Shown here: positions 27,525 through 37,103 of the stretch, in pieces
Layout: every line of letters begins with the position of its first letter
How positions within the stretch are numbered: the stretch's first letter is position 1
Assembly: GCF_024972775.1 (NCBI RefSeq)
Contig: NZ_CP092282.1
Coordinates: forward strand, 3,279,001-3,343,000
From: Dehalobacter sp. DCM
GTDB taxonomy: Bacteria > Bacillota > Desulfitobacteriia > Desulfitobacteriales > Syntrophobotulaceae
Direction: 5' to 3'
Length of the DNA: 64,000 nucleotides
Program-made: the position numbers and the translations under genes
Notes under the pieces: model-generated
The model's database searches: none
Seen by the model: only the letters and a program-made list of their open reading frames with translations
What the model was told of the DNA's origin: nothing

Positions 27525-27585
27525 TAAATTAATCTTCCCTTCAATAATCCGCGCATGGAGGCGCGGTGTATTCGCGCGCGATTTT

Positions 27586-27659
27586 ATATAACGTCCCGCA
27601 GTTCCCGAAACATCATACTACATTCATATATTCTAAGTTTTGGGAACTGCTTGTTATGT
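27586..27659 (-). repeat. attC 12 (3' end of 27721 cassette)
   Basis: Core ATATAAC ... GTTATGT; inner arms GCAGTTCCCGAAAC / GTTTTGGGAACTGC. Confidence 0.9.
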
Positions 27660-27720
27660 AAAGTCGCGCGCCCCCAGATTCAGAGGCCGACAGGACGTCG
27701 GCCCCTTAAACCACCCAAAA

Positions 27721-28620
27721 TCATACTTTATCAAGAATTTCATTAATCACATTCGATAATGAAGATGATGGACTCTTTTTCTGTCCAAAATCCCACCCTT
27801 TGTATGCAGTAAAAACACTTTCCGGGATAAAATCACCCTCTTGAGTTTTCTTACTCTTGATAATATCTATCATTTCCTTGAATTCTTGAGTACCCTTGGC
27901 ATATTCAAAATTCACCAAAACACGAACAACGTGAACGATATCAAACCAATGAGTAGGATATTTTAGTTTTCTGAAATTTTTCCCCATCCCAAACATATAA
28001 ATTTTTCGTTCAGTGCTTATTTGCCAATGGTAACATATTGCATCTATTCCATTTATGACAAACGGCTCATTATGGTATTCCGGTAAAAGTGAAAATACTT
28101 TTAAGGCGTATAACGTTGCCAAAGGACAATGATCTTCTTTTCTACCAGGCCCCCTGAATCTCTCAAATGAACCCTTGCACCTCCAGCCATTTTGATCACT
28201 TAGATTGATCAAATAGTTGATCGCACTTTTTACACGATTATCTTTCTCATATCCCATCTTAATGAGGAAATAGAGAAGCACGGGGAAATCGCACAGCATC
28301 CACCCTGATTCAGGTAATCCAGTTCCCCCATAGTTTTTTGATATTTGCAGGGTAGATAAGAAAGCCCCTTCCTCACTTTGATCGGATAATATCTTATTTG
28401 CAATCCTCTTCATACCCTCATCATTTGTATCAAAGCCAGCATCTAGAAGAAGACCTATTCTATGAATAAAGTGATTAAAGTCATTATGCCTGGTTATAGC
28501 TTCTCCATCATAACCTTGACAATAATCATATATTTCTTCCATCTTTTCACTTTGCAAGTCCAAAACCCTTACCTTCTTCCTTTCAGGATCTTCTAAGCAT
28601 CCTTCACAGATTTCCGCCAC
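27721..28620 (-). CDS. Alpha/alpha-toroid (prenyltransferase/terpene-cyclase-like repeat) protein
   Basis: 299 residues with repeats such as MKRIANKILSDQSEEGAFLS and VKSAINYLINLSDQNGWRC, resembling squalene-cyclase/prenyltransferase toroid repeats; catalytic Asp-rich motifs are not obvious. The only start in frame is GTG 28620, inside the cassette hairpin (CCGCCAC-ACGAT-GTGGCGG), with no Shine-Dalgarno site. The native N-terminus may therefore have been lost at the cassette edge. Confidence 0.6.
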   Translation of the reverse strand: MAEICEGCLEDPERKKVRVLDLQSEKMEEIYDYCQGYDGEAITRHNDFNHFIHRIGLLLDAGFDTNDEGMKRIANKILSDQSEEGAFLSTLQISKNYGGTGLPESGWMLCDFPVLLYFLIKMGYEKDNRVKSAINYLINLSDQNGWRCKGSFERFRGPGRKEDHCPLATLYALKVFSLLPEYHNEPFVINGIDAICYHWQISTERKIYMFGMGKNFRKLKYPTHWFDIVHVVRVLVNFEYAKGTQEFKEMIDIIKSKKTQEGDFIPESVFTAYKGWDFGQKKSPSSSLSNVINEILDKV

Positions 28621-28651
28621 ACGATGTGGCGGCGTTCCTTCGCGCGATTTT

Positions 28652-28720
28652 ATATAACGTATTGCCGACGCGTCCCAAGCACATGCATCTATTCAAAGTG
28701 TCGGCAATACTCTGTTATGT
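28652..28720 (-). repeat. attC 13 (3' end of 28741 cassette)
   Basis: Core ATATAAC ... GTTATGT; shortest site (69 bp), inner arms GTATTGCCGACGCG / GTGTCGGCAATAC. Confidence 0.88.
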
Positions 28721-28740
28721 AAAGTCGCGCGCCCCCAGAC

Positions 28741-29448
28741 TCAGAGGACGACAGGACGTCGGCCCCTTAAATATTTCTGCGTCCAAGGACATTTCAGGAT
28801 ACACAATCCGCATATGGTTTCATTGAGGCCTATCTTTGAACTTTTCTCTAGTGCTGTCTTTCTACAATCAAATGCATTGTAAAACGCATCTCTATCTTTA
28901 TTTATATTCCAATTTTCACCGGTAACTGCACTTGCTGGACATGACGTCTTACACTCCAGGCAATCACCACACTTTGATTCTTCTATCGGTATTCCTATAT
29001 CCAAGATTGCATCTGTTAAGACGCTTGAAATTCTAATCGCTGAGCCAAATTCTTCTGTTATTAATAATGCACACTTTCCTATCCAACCCATTCCGGCTCT
29101 AGTTGCTACCGTTTTATGGGGTAATTGTGTTCTTCTTGTCTTTTCATCTATTTCAACATTGCTTTGTGTCTTAGGGTATGCTGAAAAACCTTTGTTTCTG
29201 AGAATCTCAGCAGTATATTCATCAAGTTCATTCAATAATCTGTTTATCCTTTTGTATTCTTCATAATATTCTAAAGTAGGCCCATCGCTAATACCTAATA
29301 CTACTTCCGGCTTTAACGATACCCCAATGATAATTCCGTAATTAAATCCATTTGTTTGCTCTCTTGGTAAACATGATAAATCCGCAAATCCAATTTTTGA
29401 GGCACCTTTAGCAATTAACTGATTGTTTATTTCTTTGCTTATACCCAT
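28741..29448 (-). CDS. 4Fe-4S double-cluster protein, QueG-like
   Basis: About 235 residues. The C-terminal ferredoxin-type cluster motifs CGDCLECKTSCPASA and CGLCILKCPW match the iron-sulfur region of epoxyqueuosine-reductase-like proteins; a B12 domain is not clearly complete. ATG 29448 follows GAGGTG. The natural stop is missing: the frame runs from PWTQKY through the downstream cassette hairpin (LRGRRPVVL) to a TGA in the adjoining box. Upstream hairpin CCGCCAC-ACGAT-GTGGCGG. Confidence 0.72.
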   Translation of the reverse strand: MGISKEINNQLIAKGASKIGFADLSCLPREQTNGFNYGIIIGVSLKPEVVLGISDGPTLEYYEEYKRINRLLNELDEYTAEILRNKGFSAYPKTQSNVEIDEKTRRTQLPHKTVATRAGMGWIGKCALLITEEFGSAIRISSVLTDAILDIGIPIEESKCGDCLECKTSCPASAVTGENWNINKDRDAFYNAFDCRKTALEKSSKIGLNETICGLCILKCPWTQKYLRGRRPVVL

Positions 29449-29545
29449 AATGAACACCTCAATTCATTAAATTATTCATCAAAATTTTTCATAGTCCTTC
29501 CTCAGCAAATCCGCCACACGATGTGGCGGCCCCGCGCGCGATTTT

Positions 29546-29619
29546 ATATAACGTTCAGGGATTTACGCAGCGTCATAGTTCTTCCATATCGACAAAGTTG
29601 CGTAAATCCCGTGTTATCG
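29546..29619 (-). repeat. attC 14 (3' end of SIR2-HerA-KTSC cassette)
   Basis: Core ATATAAC ... GTTATCG; inner arms GGGATTTACGCAGC / GTTGCGTAAATCCC. Its own far arm is 6.3 kb away at attC 15 because of the IS21 insertion. Confidence 0.88.
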
Positions 29620-29971
29620 GAAGGATGAGGCCCCCAAAGCTTGAGTGCGCCACGGATGGTGCGTATTTCGGCGTATCCGGACAGGCATTCCGGAGGCATC
29701 CGGACACCGTTCCGGAATTATCCGGACAGTAAACCGGGAACATCCGGACACTTTGTCGGTTAGTTGTTCATGTAATTTGTAGTAGCCCCTAATGCCTTGA
29801 AGCATACCCCAAATTATGGATATGGTCAACAAGAACCTTCGCCGTCGTGGTTGTGTAGAGTGTGGTCAGGCTCTTTTAAGGAATACCTCATACTGCCTGT
29901 CCAAGCTTTGTGGTCAACCTGGAGCGCAGCGTAAGGTTGTCCACAAAGCGGCACTATCCATAACCGGTTTC

Positions 29972-30724
29972 CTAAGACGACAGATCCTTGATCATCTTTT
30001 TGGCAGTCACTTCTCTCATGGATATTTTGGAATCCAGAGGCAGGATGTACGCATTATGGATCACACGGTCCATAATGGCGTCAGCAATTGTTGGGTCCGG
30101 GAACAGATCATACCATAGCGTATGGGAAACCTGTCCGGATAGCACCATAGAACCTTTGTTGTAACGGCTTTCAGCGATTTCCAGGATGTCTCGACTTTCT
30201 TCAAGCGAGTAAGCTTTCAGACCAATGTCGTCGAGGATCAAGAGCTTGATGTTCTGAAGACTCGACATATACCGGCTATACCGGTTTTCCTGTTTTGCTT
30301 CCTGAATTTCTAAAAGTAATTCAGGCATTCGGAAATATTTAGCGGGATAACCCTGCCTACAGGCACTATTCCCTATGGCGCAGGCGATATACGATTTACC
30401 GCTTCCCGTTTTGCCTGAAATAACAACGTTGAGTTTCTGCTCAATAAAAGCGCACGTCGCCAGTGTCTGGATAGTCTTTTTGTCAATGGTTCGATCGACG
30501 GTGTAGTCAATATCTTCAATGCAGGCATCCATGCCAAGCGTTGCCTGGCGTAAAAGCCTCCCGATCCGGGCATTTTTCTTAGACAGCCACTCTCTTTCTA
30601 CCATGAGTCCCAGACGATCTTCGAAGGAAAGTTCTCTCAAATGAACATTCGGATCACTGAACATTTCGGCCATGACTTTAAGCTTTAAACTTTTCAGTTT
30701 CTCTACGGTAGGATTGTTAAGCAT
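29972..30724 (-). CDS. istB: IS21 helper ATPase IstB
   Basis: About 250 residues, DnaA/DnaC-like AAA+ ATPase. Walker A SGKTGSGKSYIA, Walker B KLLILDDIG. ATG 30724 overlaps the istA stop (ATGCTTAA) and has GGGAGGT upstream, the classical istA-istB coupling. Confidence 0.93.
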   Translation of the reverse strand: MLNNPTVEKLKSLKLKVMAEMFSDPNVHLRELSFEDRLGLMVEREWLSKKNARIGRLLRQATLGMDACIEDIDYTVDRTIDKKTIQTLATCAFIEQKLNVVISGKTGSGKSYIACAIGNSACRQGYPAKYFRMPELLLEIQEAKQENRYSRYMSSLQNIKLLILDDIGLKAYSLEESRDILEIAESRYNKGSMVLSGQVSHTLWYDLFPDPTIADAIMDRVIHNAYILPLDSKISMREVTAKKMIKDLSS

Positions 30725-32252
30725 GGATGCCACCTCCCGCATAGGAACGGCTTCCACGGACGTTAGCATGCGCAATGATCTTGCATTCTTCTGCCTTTAG
30801 AGCTTTTGCGGTTACCTGTTTCAGGATGATGTTGAAGTACTTGAAAGTGTAAGTCCTTTTAGCAAGTGCTTCTTCACTGGCTTTTTCCATAGACTCAGAT
30901 GGATAGCTTTTACTCAGTCTCATGATACCCATACAAGCTCGGTAGGTTTGCACTGGATATTCCCGGCTTTCAAGGACGTGTTTAATGAGTTCCAGAGTGT
31001 TCGGACCGATTGTTTTGGCCCAGGACAGAAAACGCTCTGAACTCCAGCCCGAGACGGCTTTATGTCCCTCCGGCATATGATCCGGCAGTGTCATATAGCG
31101 TTTGTAGTGGTTGTTGTTCCTTGAGAAGACGGCGATTCGTTCGCCGCTCACATAAATCTCAATGGTTTTGGAGGTGGCCCGGATGGAGCATTTCTGCCCA
31201 ACATAGGTGTAGGGGACGCTGTAGAAGAATCCCTCATAATCCACATGGTAATTAAACTGGATTTTGGTCTCTTTCCACTCGGCAAATTCATATTTTCCTG
31301 CAGGCAATGACTGCAAACAAGGTTTGTCGATCTTCTCAAAGGCACTAAGACGGTTGCCATCCATCTTTTGAAAAGGCCGCACGATGAACTTGACCAGTTC
31401 TTCTTTTATCGCCTGGTTGAGCTCATACAGACTGAAAAATTGCCTATTTCTTAAAGCCGCGATGATCTTTCTGGAGACATTGCCAACCATATTCTCATCC
31501 GCTGCTTTGTCCTTTGGCTTGGCTGCCCTGGCAGGTATGATCGTTGTTCTGTAAAACCGGGCCATTTCGTTGTAACTCTTGTTGAGCACCGGATCGAACC
31601 GGTCAGGTGTCGTGACGGCGGTCTTTGTATTATCCGGGATCGTTACTTTCGGGACCCCGCCATAGTATTCATACGCTCTGACATGGGCGTCGATCCAACT
31701 CGGCAGCTTCATGTCGCCGTAGGCATAAACAAAGGGGTAAGCACTAGCCGGGAGCACCGCTACGAAAAGGTAAACGGTCTTGATTTCCCCGGTTTCCGGA
31801 TCCACATAAGCCATGGTTTGGCCGGCCCAGTCGACCTGCATTTCTTCGCCCGCTTTGTGTTCGATATGCATGGTGAGCTGATTGGCCTTCTTGAATTTCC
31901 GGTAACGGTCGCAAAACTGCGTGTACATGATGCCGTCGGGATGCTTATGTTTATATTCTTCCCAGAGAAGCATCAGGGTGACACTTCTTCGCTTCATCTC
32001 ATAGAAAACGTATTCCATATCCGGTTCGGGCATTGTATGTTTACTGGTTATCGGCGGATAAAGTAGTGACAGCAATTGCTTGTCCGTAAGGGTTACGGGC
32101 CATGTGACTCCGGCATTTTCTGCTCTTTCAAGTACTTCAGATACGGTGGATTTGCCGCAATCGCAGGATTTCCCGATTTCTCTCAAGGATAGACCGACTT
32201 CATGTTTTAATCTTAAGATTTCTTTGACTTTCAGCACTTCGAGCCTCCTCAT
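30717..32252 (-). CDS. istA: IS21 transposase IstA
   Basis: 511 residues. N-terminal helix-turn-helix (LSLREIGKSCDCGKSTVSEVLERA) and an rve/DDE core: DWAGQTM (first Asp), IPDNTKTAV (second Asp), and a catalytic Glu in the DKAADENMVG region. Intact, so the element may be active. Confidence 0.93.
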   Translation of the reverse strand: MRRLEVLKVKEILRLKHEVGLSLREIGKSCDCGKSTVSEVLERAENAGVTWPVTLTDKQLLSLLYPPITSKHTMPEPDMEYVFYEMKRRSVTLMLLWEEYKHKHPDGIMYTQFCDRYRKFKKANQLTMHIEHKAGEEMQVDWAGQTMAYVDPETGEIKTVYLFVAVLPASAYPFVYAYGDMKLPSWIDAHVRAYEYYGGVPKVTIPDNTKTAVTTPDRFDPVLNKSYNEMARFYRTTIIPARAAKPKDKAADENMVGNVSRKIIAALRNRQFFSLYELNQAIKEELVKFIVRPFQKMDGNRLSAFEKIDKPCLQSLPAGKYEFAEWKETKIQFNYHVDYEGFFYSVPYTYVGQKCSIRATSKTIEIYVSGERIAVFSRNNNHYKRYMTLPDHMPEGHKAVSGWSSERFLSWAKTIGPNTLELIKHVLESREYPVQTYRACMGIMRLSKSYPSESMEKASEEALAKRTYTFKYFNIILKQVTAKALKAEECKIIAHANVRGSRSYAGGGIHA

Positions 32253-32475
32253 CGTGTTGCCCCTTTCTTTCTTCTAAAGAAAGGGTACCAGTTAGTTTAC
32301 TAACTCGACAAGGTGTCCGGATGCTGCCGAAATACTGTCCGGATAATTCCGTTTTACTGTCCGGATGTGTCCGTTACGCTGTCCGGATACTGCCGGAATC
32401 GGTGTCCGGATGTGTCCGAAATATGCAGATGGCGCACCCTTAATAATGGAAAAATAAATGAATAAGTGGCCTAAG

Positions 32476-32697
32476 TTATGCTAATCTTTCATAAGGATAG
32501 AAATTTTTAAAATTTCGATGTAAGTATGAACCTACTGAAGGTGAATTTAATAACCCTTCAAATTCATGCTTAGGAACACCTTTATAACAATAAAATGTTC
32601 CTGCAAGGAATCGAATATAAACAATCTGGTTTTCCTCATCATAACCTACGCTTTCAATATTAGAAGAACTCACAAAAATCATTTCAACATCGTTCAT
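32476..32697 (-). CDS. KTSC-domain protein, third gene of SIR2-HerA cassette
   Basis: 73 residues from ATG 32697: SSSNIESVGYDEENQIVYIRFLAGTFYCYKGVPKHEFEGLLNSPSVGSYLHRNFKN is a KTSC domain, named after a lysyl-tRNA-synthetase C-terminal region and often linked to nucleic-acid proteins. ATGA overlap with herA and a GGAGG site show tight coupling. It may be an accessory of the SIR2-HerA system, which is inference from context. Confidence 0.75.
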   Translation of the reverse strand: MNDVEMIFVSSSNIESVGYDEENQIVYIRFLAGTFYCYKGVPKHEFEGLLNSPSVGSYLHRNFKNFYPYERLA

Positions 32698-34487
32698 TTC
32701 GCATCCTCCTTTAATTTTTGATTTCTCCAAAGAGTTATTAATTGTTTATAATCATCTAATTTTATTTCTTTTTCCTCCATCCATTTTTCCGATACTTTCG
32801 GGTCTGAACTTTTTGGTGAGTTGGAAAGTTTATAAAACTGAATCCTTGAAGGGATTCTGACCCCTTCACCAGATATAATTCCTTCTCCGGTTCGTAAACT
32901 AGGTAACAAATCTATCATCGTTTGTAGTTCATCCTGAATTGCTGCACGAATGTGTCCTCTGTCTTTTGAATTATTCATACGTAATGCAATTATTGTACCG
33001 CATTGACTTAATACCGTTTCATCCAGTTCCGAAGGCCTTTGTGTAACTAAGCCTAATCCTACGCCATACTTTCTACCTTCTTTAGCAATTGTTTGTACAG
33101 TCCTTGATGATATTGACTTTTCTCCAGCTTGAAGATAATTATGAGCTTCTTCTAGTATGATAAGTAAGGGTTGTTCTTTTCCTCCGACATGAAGATTTTG
33201 CCCCCAGAACAATGCATCATAAATTATTTTCAATAATGTTCCGGAAATTGAGACCATGATTTCGCTCGGTATTCCCGATAAATCCAAAATAGTTATTGGC
33301 TTTTTACCACCAAGCCAATCAAATAATAAGTCACTCAAATCTTTATTAACTTTACCTTCTAAATTTGGGGCAAAGTTACCTGGTTGAAATAGGAAGTTAT
33401 ATGTTGAATCTTTCAATTTCAATCTAATACTATCAAGAAAGCTCAATATTCCTTTAGCTTGATTATTTAAAAAAGGGGCACCTCCTCCTGCACTTGCAGG
33501 TTGATATTCATTTGAAATCAAGCTATCTGCGTTGCCTTCGACTATTTTTGTAGTCATTTTTTCAGGGTTAGCTCTCTCTTGAAAAGTTTGTCTCTCAAAA
33601 TCATCTAATTCAAACCATAATTGCTTAATACTAAATGGGATTGGAGAATCTGCAGTAACAAGCTCCTTTTGAATATTTATTGCATTCTTCTCGACTGATT
33701 TTAATTTAGCTTCAACCACTTTTGTTCTTACATAGTCTCGATTTTGATCAGATAGGTTGCCAGAAAAGATACTTATTAGTTCATTAAAAGGTAATGCCCA
33801 AAAAGGAATGTGCAACTCATTTTCAGTATCAGCTCTTATCTTGTAGACATTACTTTTTTCTTTTAAAACGCTATTGTATTCTCCGTGTGGATCAATAACG
33901 AGAATCCTAGAACTTTTATAACTTTTGTTAGCGATTGCATTTAATATTACTCCGACAGAGTTTGATTTTCCACTTCCTGTTGAACCGAGTACGGCAAAGT
34001 GACGAGCAACCAATTTATTTAGATCAATTCTAGCATTTAAGCTTTCAGAGATACTAATATTTCCGATAGTAATAGAATTATTTTCATCATACCCCCCGTA
34101 AATTACGTCTAAGTCCTTTATTGTAACTAAATGAACTTCATCTCCTGTTGTAGGAGATTGGGAAACCCCTCGAGCAAACTTATTACCAATTTGTTCACCA
34201 ACTAAAACCATATTAAGCCATTGTCTATTATCTAATTTAGTATAATCCTCCTCAGTGATTGTTTCCCGGATTTTATCAGGAATAGCTGCAGCCCCGATTT
34301 GTGTTACTAATCCATATAGATTTGCATATCCAAGCGGAACTTTTAAAAATGATCCTATTTGTCCGATACGATATACGATCCCTTCAATAACAGGCATATT
34401 TGATTTCATATTATCTGATAATTGAACTGTAATTATATTCCCACTTACACTAACAATCTCCCCAATTTTGGTCTGTATATCATTCAT
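32694..34487 (-). CDS. HerA-type ATPase/translocase of SIR2-HerA defence system
   Basis: 597 residues. Walker A VLGSTGSGKSNSVG (about 169-182), Walker B LLIILEEAHNYL, and ILDLSGIPSEI. HerA forms hexameric rings that move on DNA. In SIR2-HerA anti-phage systems it assembles with SIR2 into a large complex that depletes NAD+ or cleaves DNA. ATGA overlap with the upstream SIR2 gene. Low GC and poor codon bias compared with chromosomal neighbours suggest import. Confidence 0.9.
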   Translation of the reverse strand: MNDIQTKIGEIVSVSGNIITVQLSDNMKSNMPVIEGIVYRIGQIGSFLKVPLGYANLYGLVTQIGAAAIPDKIRETITEEDYTKLDNRQWLNMVLVGEQIGNKFARGVSQSPTTGDEVHLVTIKDLDVIYGGYDENNSITIGNISISESLNARIDLNKLVARHFAVLGSTGSGKSNSVGVILNAIANKSYKSSRILVIDPHGEYNSVLKEKSNVYKIRADTENELHIPFWALPFNELISIFSGNLSDQNRDYVRTKVVEAKLKSVEKNAINIQKELVTADSPIPFSIKQLWFELDDFERQTFQERANPEKMTTKIVEGNADSLISNEYQPASAGGGAPFLNNQAKGILSFLDSIRLKLKDSTYNFLFQPGNFAPNLEGKVNKDLSDLLFDWLGGKKPITILDLSGIPSEIMVSISGTLLKIIYDALFWGQNLHVGGKEQPLLIILEEAHNYLQAGEKSISSRTVQTIAKEGRKYGVGLGLVTQRPSELDETVLSQCGTIIALRMNNSKDRGHIRAAIQDELQTMIDLLPSLRTGEGIISGEGVRIPSRIQFYKLSNSPKSSDPKVSEKWMEEKEIKLDDYKQLITLWRNQKLKEDAK

Positions 34488-35776
34488 ACGTTTTGACCTC
34501 CATTTGGTTTATATTGTAAGATCATTGACTGTAGAAATGCTACAAATTTCGCAAAGTCAGGTAGTATAAGTTCCCCCTCACCAGTCCATTTCTCCTCGCC
34601 TTTTTTGACCTCATTTTTAGGTTCATCAGGATCTAAGGGACCATCTTCATCGAAATAAAGATTAACGTTTATTGTATCTTCTTTATCCGGTTCTCTCTTT
34701 AATCTCCATTTTCCATATTGACATCCTATTACTGCGCTTCGACAGCCAAAAACAGATAGTTTTCCATTTCCTTTACACAGTTTTACTAAACTGGAATCTT
34801 CAGATAAAGCATATCCATCCTTTTTTCCATCCTTCCAAAGGATGTCAAAATATAACACATAAACATGAGCAGATGTATTAGATCTTAGTGCTGTTAAAAT
34901 TCTTTCATTTACATGTAAATCTCCAAACGAATAGCCACAAATTATAAGGATCGAATCTGGTTGCTTTAGAAAATTCGTCAATCTATCCATTAAAGCTATA
35001 TACGGCTGTTTTTTCGAATCAGCATATTTTAGAGTAGAAGGATAAATTAAAATGTCTTCACAATCAGAATCCTTTCGCCAAACCCTTTCAATATTTTTGT
35101 CAATACTAATATCCAAATGCCAGCCTAATGAACCATGCAATTTCCAAAGCTTTGTCTGTTTTGATAAGTAAGATAAATCATCAATAGATTCTGGATAGAA
35201 AAAAGGTTTGTAGCTCCCAGAAAACCCATCAAAATAAGGTATAGACTTTTCTTCCATTCCCAATTCTAAAAAATAGTCATAATTGGTTGTAAAAACTTCT
35301 ACTCCGTACTTCCTATCTGCACGACCTATCCACTCAGCGAAATCAACATGTATCAGATCATCAAGGCTCTTTTTAGCCAATATTTCCTCATGTACACATA
35401 CTATTTTTCTTATTTGATTTTTGGTTTCAACTATTAGTGAATCTAGCTCCTCAACTTTAAGCCCATTTAGTATTCCATTTCCAATAATATGTTTCTTTTC
35501 TTCAATATTTGATAAAAATGTTTCAATGTTAAATTTATCTTCTCCAATTTCTTGTTTTATTTCCTTTATTGCAGACCTAAATATTTCGGTTTTATTTAGC
35601 TCAAATTCAATCATCTCTGTCATTTTACCAATTGCCGGGATAAACAAAGAATTTCTATTCTTCTTAGCTAAAGAAGTCCCTGCCCCAAATAAAAATGCAA
35701 TTTTCTTCTTATCTGATATCAATAATTGTTGCAATCCTCTAACATACTCCGATGGATCATGAGTTAATTCATTCAT
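34484..35776 (-). CDS. SIR2-family NADase-like effector of SIR2-HerA
   Basis: 430 residues. Rossmann start KIAFLFGAGTS, then TTNYDYFLE, WKLHGSLGWH (catalytic-type His), and IICGYSFGDLHVNE: the SIR2-like set seen in defence NADases. Probably the toxic effector, held in check until phage infection. It is the first gene of a three-gene operon (SIR2, herA, KTSC) inside one array cassette. Hairpin CCGCCGC-AGGAC-GCGGCGG lies before the start. Confidence 0.9.
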   Translation of the reverse strand: MNELTHDPSEYVRGLQQLLISDKKKIAFLFGAGTSLAKKNRNSLFIPAIGKMTEMIEFELNKTEIFRSAIKEIKQEIGEDKFNIETFLSNIEEKKHIIGNGILNGLKVEELDSLIVETKNQIRKIVCVHEEILAKKSLDDLIHVDFAEWIGRADRKYGVEVFTTNYDYFLELGMEEKSIPYFDGFSGSYKPFFYPESIDDLSYLSKQTKLWKLHGSLGWHLDISIDKNIERVWRKDSDCEDILIYPSTLKYADSKKQPYIALMDRLTNFLKQPDSILIICGYSFGDLHVNERILTALRSNTSAHVYVLYFDILWKDGKKDGYALSEDSSLVKLCKGNGKLSVFGCRSAVIGCQYGKWRLKREPDKEDTINVNLYFDEDGPLDPDEPKNEVKKGEEKWTGEGELILPDFAKFVAFLQSMILQYKPNGGQNV

Positions 35777-35869
35777 TTTCTCTTCTCCTCAACAATATTT
35801 GAATTATAATTTAAGCTACTCATACATATTGTCTCCGCCGCAGGACGCGGCGGCCTTGCCTCATCTTTC

Positions 35870-35946
35870 CGATAACGTCTCGCCGGTTCCCGCCGCGCCC
35901 TGAACACATACATCATCCTCCAAGTGGCGGGAACCGGTTGTTATGT
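35870..35946 (-). repeat. attC 15 (3' end of 35993 cassette)
   Basis: Core CGATAAC ... GTTATGT, inner arms as attC 9. The left arm (TCATCTTTCCGATAAC) pairs with its cassette partner at attC 14 (GTTATCGGAAGGATGA). Confidence 0.9.
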
Positions 35947-35992
35947 AAAGTCGCGTGCCCCAAGAGCCAGAGGCCGACAGGACGTCGGCCCC

Positions 35993-36991
35993 TTAATCGC
36001 CTGTCAAAATATTATTTTTAACTTTTACTTTTACCTTAAATTCACGCCTCTCTGTACTAGGATCTATTTTTTCGTCTATATGACTAATTGTTACCTCAAA
36101 CTCTGATCTTTCTAAAAATTCAAATACTGAAGAAGAAAAAGTGTTGTAAGAGAAAGGTAACAAAATGTTTGTTAATACTCCTACTTTTCTTCCTTCGTTA
36201 TCAAATACTACTAATACATCTTCTCTTCCAGCAATATCACCCAACCTTACCATCATTTGGTTACCAATAGTATAATTCCCTATATCTACATCAAAGCCCT
36301 CATCCCAAAAACCTTCTAATTGAAGAAACCCTTCATTATCGGTAAGTCTTTTTAGTTGCATTAAGTTGATAGCTAATGTTATTTTATTAGATGATTCCTT
36401 ATCTTCCTCATTATTATCTTGTTGGATTTTTAAAGATAATGGTAAGTTATTTTTAAGCTTATCAATTTCTTCTTTTGCATCTTTTATCTCTTTTGTCAAG
36501 TCTATTGAAAGCTTTTCAAATGTTTTATTCGAAAGTAATATTTCATATTCAGTTTCTTTTTGTTCAAGTTTTCCTAAAACTTCAAGTTCTTCACCAATTA
36601 TGTCAGCCCAATCCGCAACTGATGCTCTAATAGTTCCACGAACGTTAACAGCTAGTAAGTTTATTATTTCAAGCTCCCTAACCTCTTTGGATTGAGCTAT
36701 CTTGTAATCTGTAAGTTGAACTAACCTATCATTACTTCTCTCGATTTCTTTGATTCTTCTATATGCAGCTAAAGCGAACTTTTTTTGACTCTGTTGGAAT
36801 TGATCTTGAAGTGACATTTTTGATAGCATCCATGCAAAAAAGAGGGAAAAGATAAATTGTAATATCGAAAATAATGTAGTCTCTAACTGTGATAAACCTG
36901 CTTTACTCATTGTAATTTGTAATATTATTACTGTTACGGTTAAAAAGCCAAAGATATAAACAAGGTACTTATTTATCTTTTCCATAATCAT
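35993..36991 (-). CDS. Cassette membrane protein with coiled coil, unknown
   Basis: About 332 residues. Two transmembrane helices near the N-terminus (YLVYIFGFLTVTVIILQI and FSILQFIFSLFFAWML), then a long helical region (LEQKETEYEILLSNKTFEKL...KEEIDKLKNNL), and a beta-rich C-terminal domain (LQLEGFWDEGFDVDIGNYTIGNQMMVRLGDI). This is an anchor-plus-sensor layout, but no family is recognised. ATG 36991 lies four bases after GGAGGG; ATG 36985 is possible. Confidence 0.6.
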   Translation of the reverse strand: MIMEKINKYLVYIFGFLTVTVIILQITMSKAGLSQLETTLFSILQFIFSLFFAWMLSKMSLQDQFQQSQKKFALAAYRRIKEIERSNDRLVQLTDYKIAQSKEVRELEIINLLAVNVRGTIRASVADWADIIGEELEVLGKLEQKETEYEILLSNKTFEKLSIDLTKEIKDAKEEIDKLKNNLPLSLKIQQDNNEEDKESSNKITLAINLMQLKRLTDNEGFLQLEGFWDEGFDVDIGNYTIGNQMMVRLGDIAGREDVLVVFDNEGRKVGVLTNILLPFSYNTFSSSVFEFLERSEFEVTISHIDEKIDPSTERREFKVKVKVKNNILTGD

Positions 36992-37103
36992 TAATCCCTC
37001 CATTTGTCATTCTGATCTCAGCCGTCTTTTGCTTTATAATCACTTCAATAATCTTTCGCACTTTATCTCCGCCACACGATGTGGCGGCCCAGCGCGCGAT
37101 TTT

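Larger units (their letters stand above)
29660..32427 (-). mobile_element. IS21-family insertion sequence
   Basis: 2768 bp. The tips TGCGTATTTCGG (left) and TGCATATTTCGG (right, inverted) are followed by several copies of TCCGGACA/TCCGGACACC at each end, the multiple terminal repeats typical of IS21. A 5-bp direct repeat GATGG lies at 29655-29659 and 32428-32432. Joining the flanks restores a perfect hairpin GTGCGCC-ACGGAT-GGCGCAC, the missing 3' hairpin of the SIR2-HerA cassette. istA and istB are intact. Bases 29816-29971 hold a short + strand ORF of doubtful coding value. Confidence 0.93.

Noticed and set aside
29816-30118. 100-residue Cys-containing ORF at the left end of the IS21 element
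   Set aside because: It overlaps istB in antisense and has no clear ribosome site; a short zinc-ribbon accessory is possible but not supported.
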